Source: WHTF01 sp964482425 (GTDB lineage: Bacteria > Desulfobacterota > Binatia > UBA9968). From it: 7,585 nt of DNA. This document shows positions 5,416 to 7,585 of this stretch, piece after piece. The notes below the pieces were generated by a model. The model ran no database searches and was not told where the DNA came from. It was given only the letters and a program-made list of their open reading frames with translations. Positions within the stretch are counted from its first letter, which is position 1, and every line of letters starts with the position of its first letter. The stretch covers positions 1 to 7,585 of the forward strand of contig CAYZXN010000181.1 of the NCBI GenBank assembly GCA_964482425.1. Direction: 5' to 3'. The position numbers were made by a program, and so were the translations under genes.

Positions 5416-6231
5416 TTACATAGACGGAATATACTTCCTATAAACATCGCTTCTACGGTTCTGAATCAGCGGCAGCCTGGCTCGAGTTTCCCGAATCAAG
5501 CCATAATCAATATCCACGATTTCCATACCTTCCCGGTCAGGGAGGTCTAATACTATGCGGCCCAGCGGATCAATGATCGTGCTATGGCCGATATAGATGT
5601 TACCGACCTGATCCGGCGCGATGACATAGCACCCGTTTTCGAGGGCCCTCGCGCGTATCATTGTCTGCCAGTGCTCAAGCTTTAGATCGCCCTGCACCCA
5701 ACCGGACGGCGCAAGCAAAACATTAGCTCCCAAAAGAGTCAGAATGCGCGCCATTTCGGGAAAGCGAAGATCGTAGCAGATCATCATGCCGAAGCGACCG
5801 TCCTCGAGCGTCAGCGGCGGGGTGACATCGCTGCCGGCGGCAAATTTATCCGACTCTCGGAAGCCGAAAGCGTCGTAGAGGTGCAGCTTGCGATAAACCG
5901 CCGCGATCGTGCCGGTCGCAGCGATCCACAGCGCCGTGTCGTAAACACGATTAGGTACGGAAGAGCTTTCGTAAAGAGTCGCTAAGATGGCGATTCGCGT
6001 CGCTTTCGCGGTCTCCTGCAATGACACTGTAAACGGGCCGTCGAGCGGCTCGGCGATTTGGGCGAGCTCCTCGGCGCTTTGATCCGCCGGCGAAAACGCC
6101 ATTAAAAATTCCGGAAATAGCACCAGTCCCGCTTTCCTGCTGCCCGCTTCTCTCACCAATTCGACAGCCCTGCTCAAGTTTTCGGTTTTATCTGTTGACG
6201 ACGTGATCTGGACGATCGCAACTCTGTTCAT
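5416..6231 (-). CDS. Carbon-nitrogen hydrolase (nitrilase superfamily amidohydrolase)
   Basis: The product has 271 residues, the normal length for single-domain nitrilase-superfamily enzymes, which hydrolyse amide or nitrile C-N bonds through a Glu-Lys-Cys triad. All three residues are present: E41 in LVLFPEF, K115 in YRKLHLYD and C152 in MMICYDLRFPE. A supporting acidic residue lies at E127 (FRES) and the helix-strand AWPSGW-type segment reads LLAPSGW (172-178). The style is that of the Nit1/Nit2-like omega-amidase or deaminated-glutathione amidase branch, but the substrate is not determinable here. The gene lies 24 bases downstream of the ornithine cyclodeaminase-like gene on the same strand, so it is almost certainly the last gene of that operon. 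Its Shine-Dalgarno is weak, compatible with translation following the upstream gene. Confidence 0.92.
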   Translation of the reverse strand: MNRVAIVQITSSTDKTENLSRAVELVREAGSRKAGLVLFPEFLMAFSPADQSAEELAQIAEPLDGPFTVSLQETAKATRIAILATLYESSSVPNRVYDTALWIAATGTIAAVYRKLHLYDAFGFRESDKFAAGSDVTPPLTLEDGRFGMMICYDLRFPEMARILTLLGANVLLAPSGWVQGDLKLEHWQTMIRARALENGCYVIAPDQVGNIYIGHSTIIDPLGRIVLDLPDREGMEIVDIDYGLIRETRARLPLIQNRRSDVYRKYIPSM

Positions 6232-6255
6232 GTGAATCGATCCGAGTCCTCATTC

Positions 6256-7365
6256 CTAACGTTCAGCCTCTGTTGAGCTTCCCCGCCAGAGTTCGGAACT
6301 ATCCTCGGTGCCCAGCCTTAACAGTTGACCCGCCTGCTTTTTCTTAACCTTTTCCAAAACCAATGCTCCTAACGCGACGTCGGCTACACCTTGGCCGGCG
6401 TTGTTCTTATAAAAGGTGATCTGGTCGGCGCGGCTGCGCCCATCGTCCTGCCCGGCGAGGATGGCGCCGATCTCGATCAACTGGTCCCATTTGATAATGC
6501 CGCGACTGACGGGATCGAAGATGTCGGCCTGTTCGTCTTGAACGGCTTGTTGAATGGAAACGATGCCGTGCACGTGACTACGGGCAAGAGTGGCGTCATC
6601 GATTTCGCGGCGCTTAGCGGCGGTAAAGCCGCCTTTCACCAGCCCCACGTTGCTGCCGACAATAGTCGTGACATGCTGACCGGGTTCGAGCCAGTTACCG
6701 TCGAATACCGGAACACTGGAGTTAGTCGCCGTCAAGACAATGTCGACTCCGCGGACCGCCTCGCGCGGCGAGGAGACCGGCTCGATGTTGAGGTTGGTAA
6801 TGGGCGCCATCTCTGCGGCAAAACGTTCGCGGTTCTCCGCATTGCGGCTATAGACCTTGACGGTCTTGAGTCTGCGCACCTGCATCAGCGCCAGCAGGTG
6901 GTTCTTTGCCTGGCCAGCGGCGCCAAAAATACCGAGACTCGAAGCGTCATGACGCGCCAGCAAATCGGTGCCCACGGCGCTGGTGGCGGCGGTACGCAGA
7001 CCGGTGACAGCGATGTTATCGGGCAGCTCCGAACAGGTAATCTCGCCGATAATAATGCCTTTCAGCTCGCCTTCGGCGGAGTCATAGAGCACTATGACCG
7101 GGTGGTTAAGGCGCGGATACACCTGTTCTTCCGCCATTGGCTTGACCCATTCGCAGTGCGTCATCAAGCCGGTGGCTCCCGCGGCTGGAACGCCGCCCTG
7201 ATGCACGCTGACTCGTACGCCTGTAGGTATATGGATGCGTCGGCGCGGTGCGTTGAGCTGAGGATTCTCACCCCATTCGCGAAATCCGGTGCGGACCGCT
7301 TCGACCGCTTCTTCCATGGTAACGATGCCCCTGATCTCCTGCGGGCTCACCAGCAAAGGCTGCAT
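6256..7365 (-). CDS. Ornithine cyclodeaminase / mu-crystallin family protein
   Basis: The 369-residue product is an NAD(P)-binding enzyme of the OCD/mu-crystallin family, whose members include ornithine cyclodeaminase, alanine dehydrogenase and imine or ketimine reductases. Signature segments are TGLRTAATSAVGTDLLAR (121-138), the dinucleotide loop GIFGAAGQAKNH (145-156) and the C-terminal ITFYKNNAGQGVADVALG (316-333). In true ornithine cyclodeaminase an aspartate follows the IG of the central strand. Here the matching stretch is TTIVGSNVGLVKGGF, with Asn in that area and a few extra residues before RREID, so ornithine may not be the substrate. The protein is longer than the usual 310-350 residues because of a polar C-terminal tail. 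An AGGAG Shine-Dalgarno 6 bases upstream supports the ATG at 7363-7365. It sits between the GST and nitrilase genes in a probable operon. Confidence 0.92.
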   Translation of the reverse strand: MQPLLVSPQEIRGIVTMEEAVEAVRTGFREWGENPQLNAPRRRIHIPTGVRVSVHQGGVPAAGATGLMTHCEWVKPMAEEQVYPRLNHPVIVLYDSAEGELKGIIIGEITCSELPDNIAVTGLRTAATSAVGTDLLARHDASSLGIFGAAGQAKNHLLALMQVRRLKTVKVYSRNAENRERFAAEMAPITNLNIEPVSSPREAVRGVDIVLTATNSSVPVFDGNWLEPGQHVTTIVGSNVGLVKGGFTAAKRREIDDATLARSHVHGIVSIQQAVQDEQADIFDPVSRGIIKWDQLIEIGAILAGQDDGRSRADQITFYKNNAGQGVADVALGALVLEKVKKKQAGQLLRLGTEDSSELWRGSSTEAER

Positions 7366-7371
7366 GGTTCT

Positions 7372-7376
7372 CTCCT
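7372..7376 (-). promoter_or_regulatory. Shine-Dalgarno of the OCD-like gene
   Basis: AGGAG on the minus strand lies 6 bases before the ATG at 7365, inside the 23-base gap after the GST stop. It confirms the start and allows co-translation with the upstream gene. Confidence 0.6.
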
Positions 7377-7388
7377 GACGTTCTTGGT

Positions 7389-7585
7389 TTATAGCGTTCG
7401 GGCAACCGCAGGGCGGGAGATCAACTCTTCGCCCCAGCGCTGCAAATCAGGGAAATCTTCGAATGTCAGGCCGTAGCGCCGACGTCGGACGTAGAAGGGG
7501 ATAAAGCTCACGTCCGCCAATGAGTATTGCCCCACGATAAATGGTTTGCCGGCGAGCTCGGCGTTGAGCGCGTTCAGGTGCTGGT
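7389..7585 (-). CDS. Glutathione S-transferase, C-terminal domain (partial, 5' end outside window)
   Basis: The frame enters from the right edge and ends at TAA (7389-7391), giving 64 complete residues. The segment LNAELAGKPFIVG-x-YSLADVSFIPF is the conserved GST C-terminal motif, with the N-capping box and hydrophobic staple aspartate (SLAD) that nucleates helix alpha-6. FPDLQRWGEELISRPAVART is the usual last helix. The N-terminal thioredoxin-like, glutathione-binding domain lies outside the window. It is the first visible gene of the operon that continues into the OCD-like and nitrilase-like genes, ending 23 bases before the next ATG. The GST class cannot be assigned from this half. Confidence 0.88.
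   Translation of the reverse strand, partial: QHLNALNAELAGKPFIVGQYSLADVSFIPFYVRRRRYGLTFEDFPDLQRWGEELISRPAVARTL

Noticed and set aside
6391..7476. Long plus-strand open frame (361 codons)
   Set aside because: It lies antisense across the well-supported OCD-like gene and has no family features; it is a codon-bias shadow.

Overview
The window reads as a piece of chromosome from a free-living Gram-negative bacterium of moderate GC. The best guess is a deltaproteobacterial or related lineage. The clues are a GEMM-I riboswitch, a secreted fibronectin-III/divergent-repeat protein of a style common in those groups, and an exopolysaccharide-type ATPase plus BY-kinase pair of the kind found in PEP-CTERM/exosortase EPS loci. 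The lineage call is inference; no rRNA or other marker is present.

Left edge (1-260): the last 49 codons of a plus-strand gene whose frame reads as the C-terminus of an NRPS/PKS-type thioesterase, with its catalytic-His GDH motif. A biosynthetic gene cluster may therefore end here. Bases 152-260 separate this gene from the convergent next gene and hold no clear terminator.

Region 261-2045: a minus-strand gene for a secreted 460-residue protein (signal peptide, FN3 domain, divergent bacterial repeat, five NGNG/cysteine repeats). It starts at TTG behind a strong Shine-Dalgarno. Its leader carries a complete cyclic-dinucleotide GEMM-I aptamer (about 1701-1792), followed by an RNA segment that can fold either to expose or to sequester the ribosome-binding site. 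The aptamer has A, not G, at the ligand-specificity position, which is the signature of the 3',3'-cGAMP-responsive GEMM-Ib subclass.

Region 2046-5372: three plus-strand genes for extracellular polysaccharide work. They are an ExeA/PEP-CTERM-locus AAA ATPase with an unusual C-terminal extension, a CpsD-like BY-kinase whose Walker A lysine and Walker B aspartate are both replaced, and a WbpP/GalE-like nucleotide-sugar epimerase. The first two are tightly coupled, and the epimerase follows after a gap of 217 bases. The riboswitch gene and the ATPase gene are divergent, so one intergenic region may link cyclic-dinucleotide signalling, a surface protein and EPS production.

Region 5389-7585: a minus-strand cluster converging on the epimerase. 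Transcription runs from a glutathione S-transferase (partial, right edge) to an ornithine cyclodeaminase/mu-crystallin family protein to a nitrilase-superfamily amidohydrolase, with gaps of about 23-24 bases. It looks like a small catabolic or detoxification operon unrelated to the EPS genes. No tRNA, rRNA, CRISPR array, IS element or attachment site was seen.
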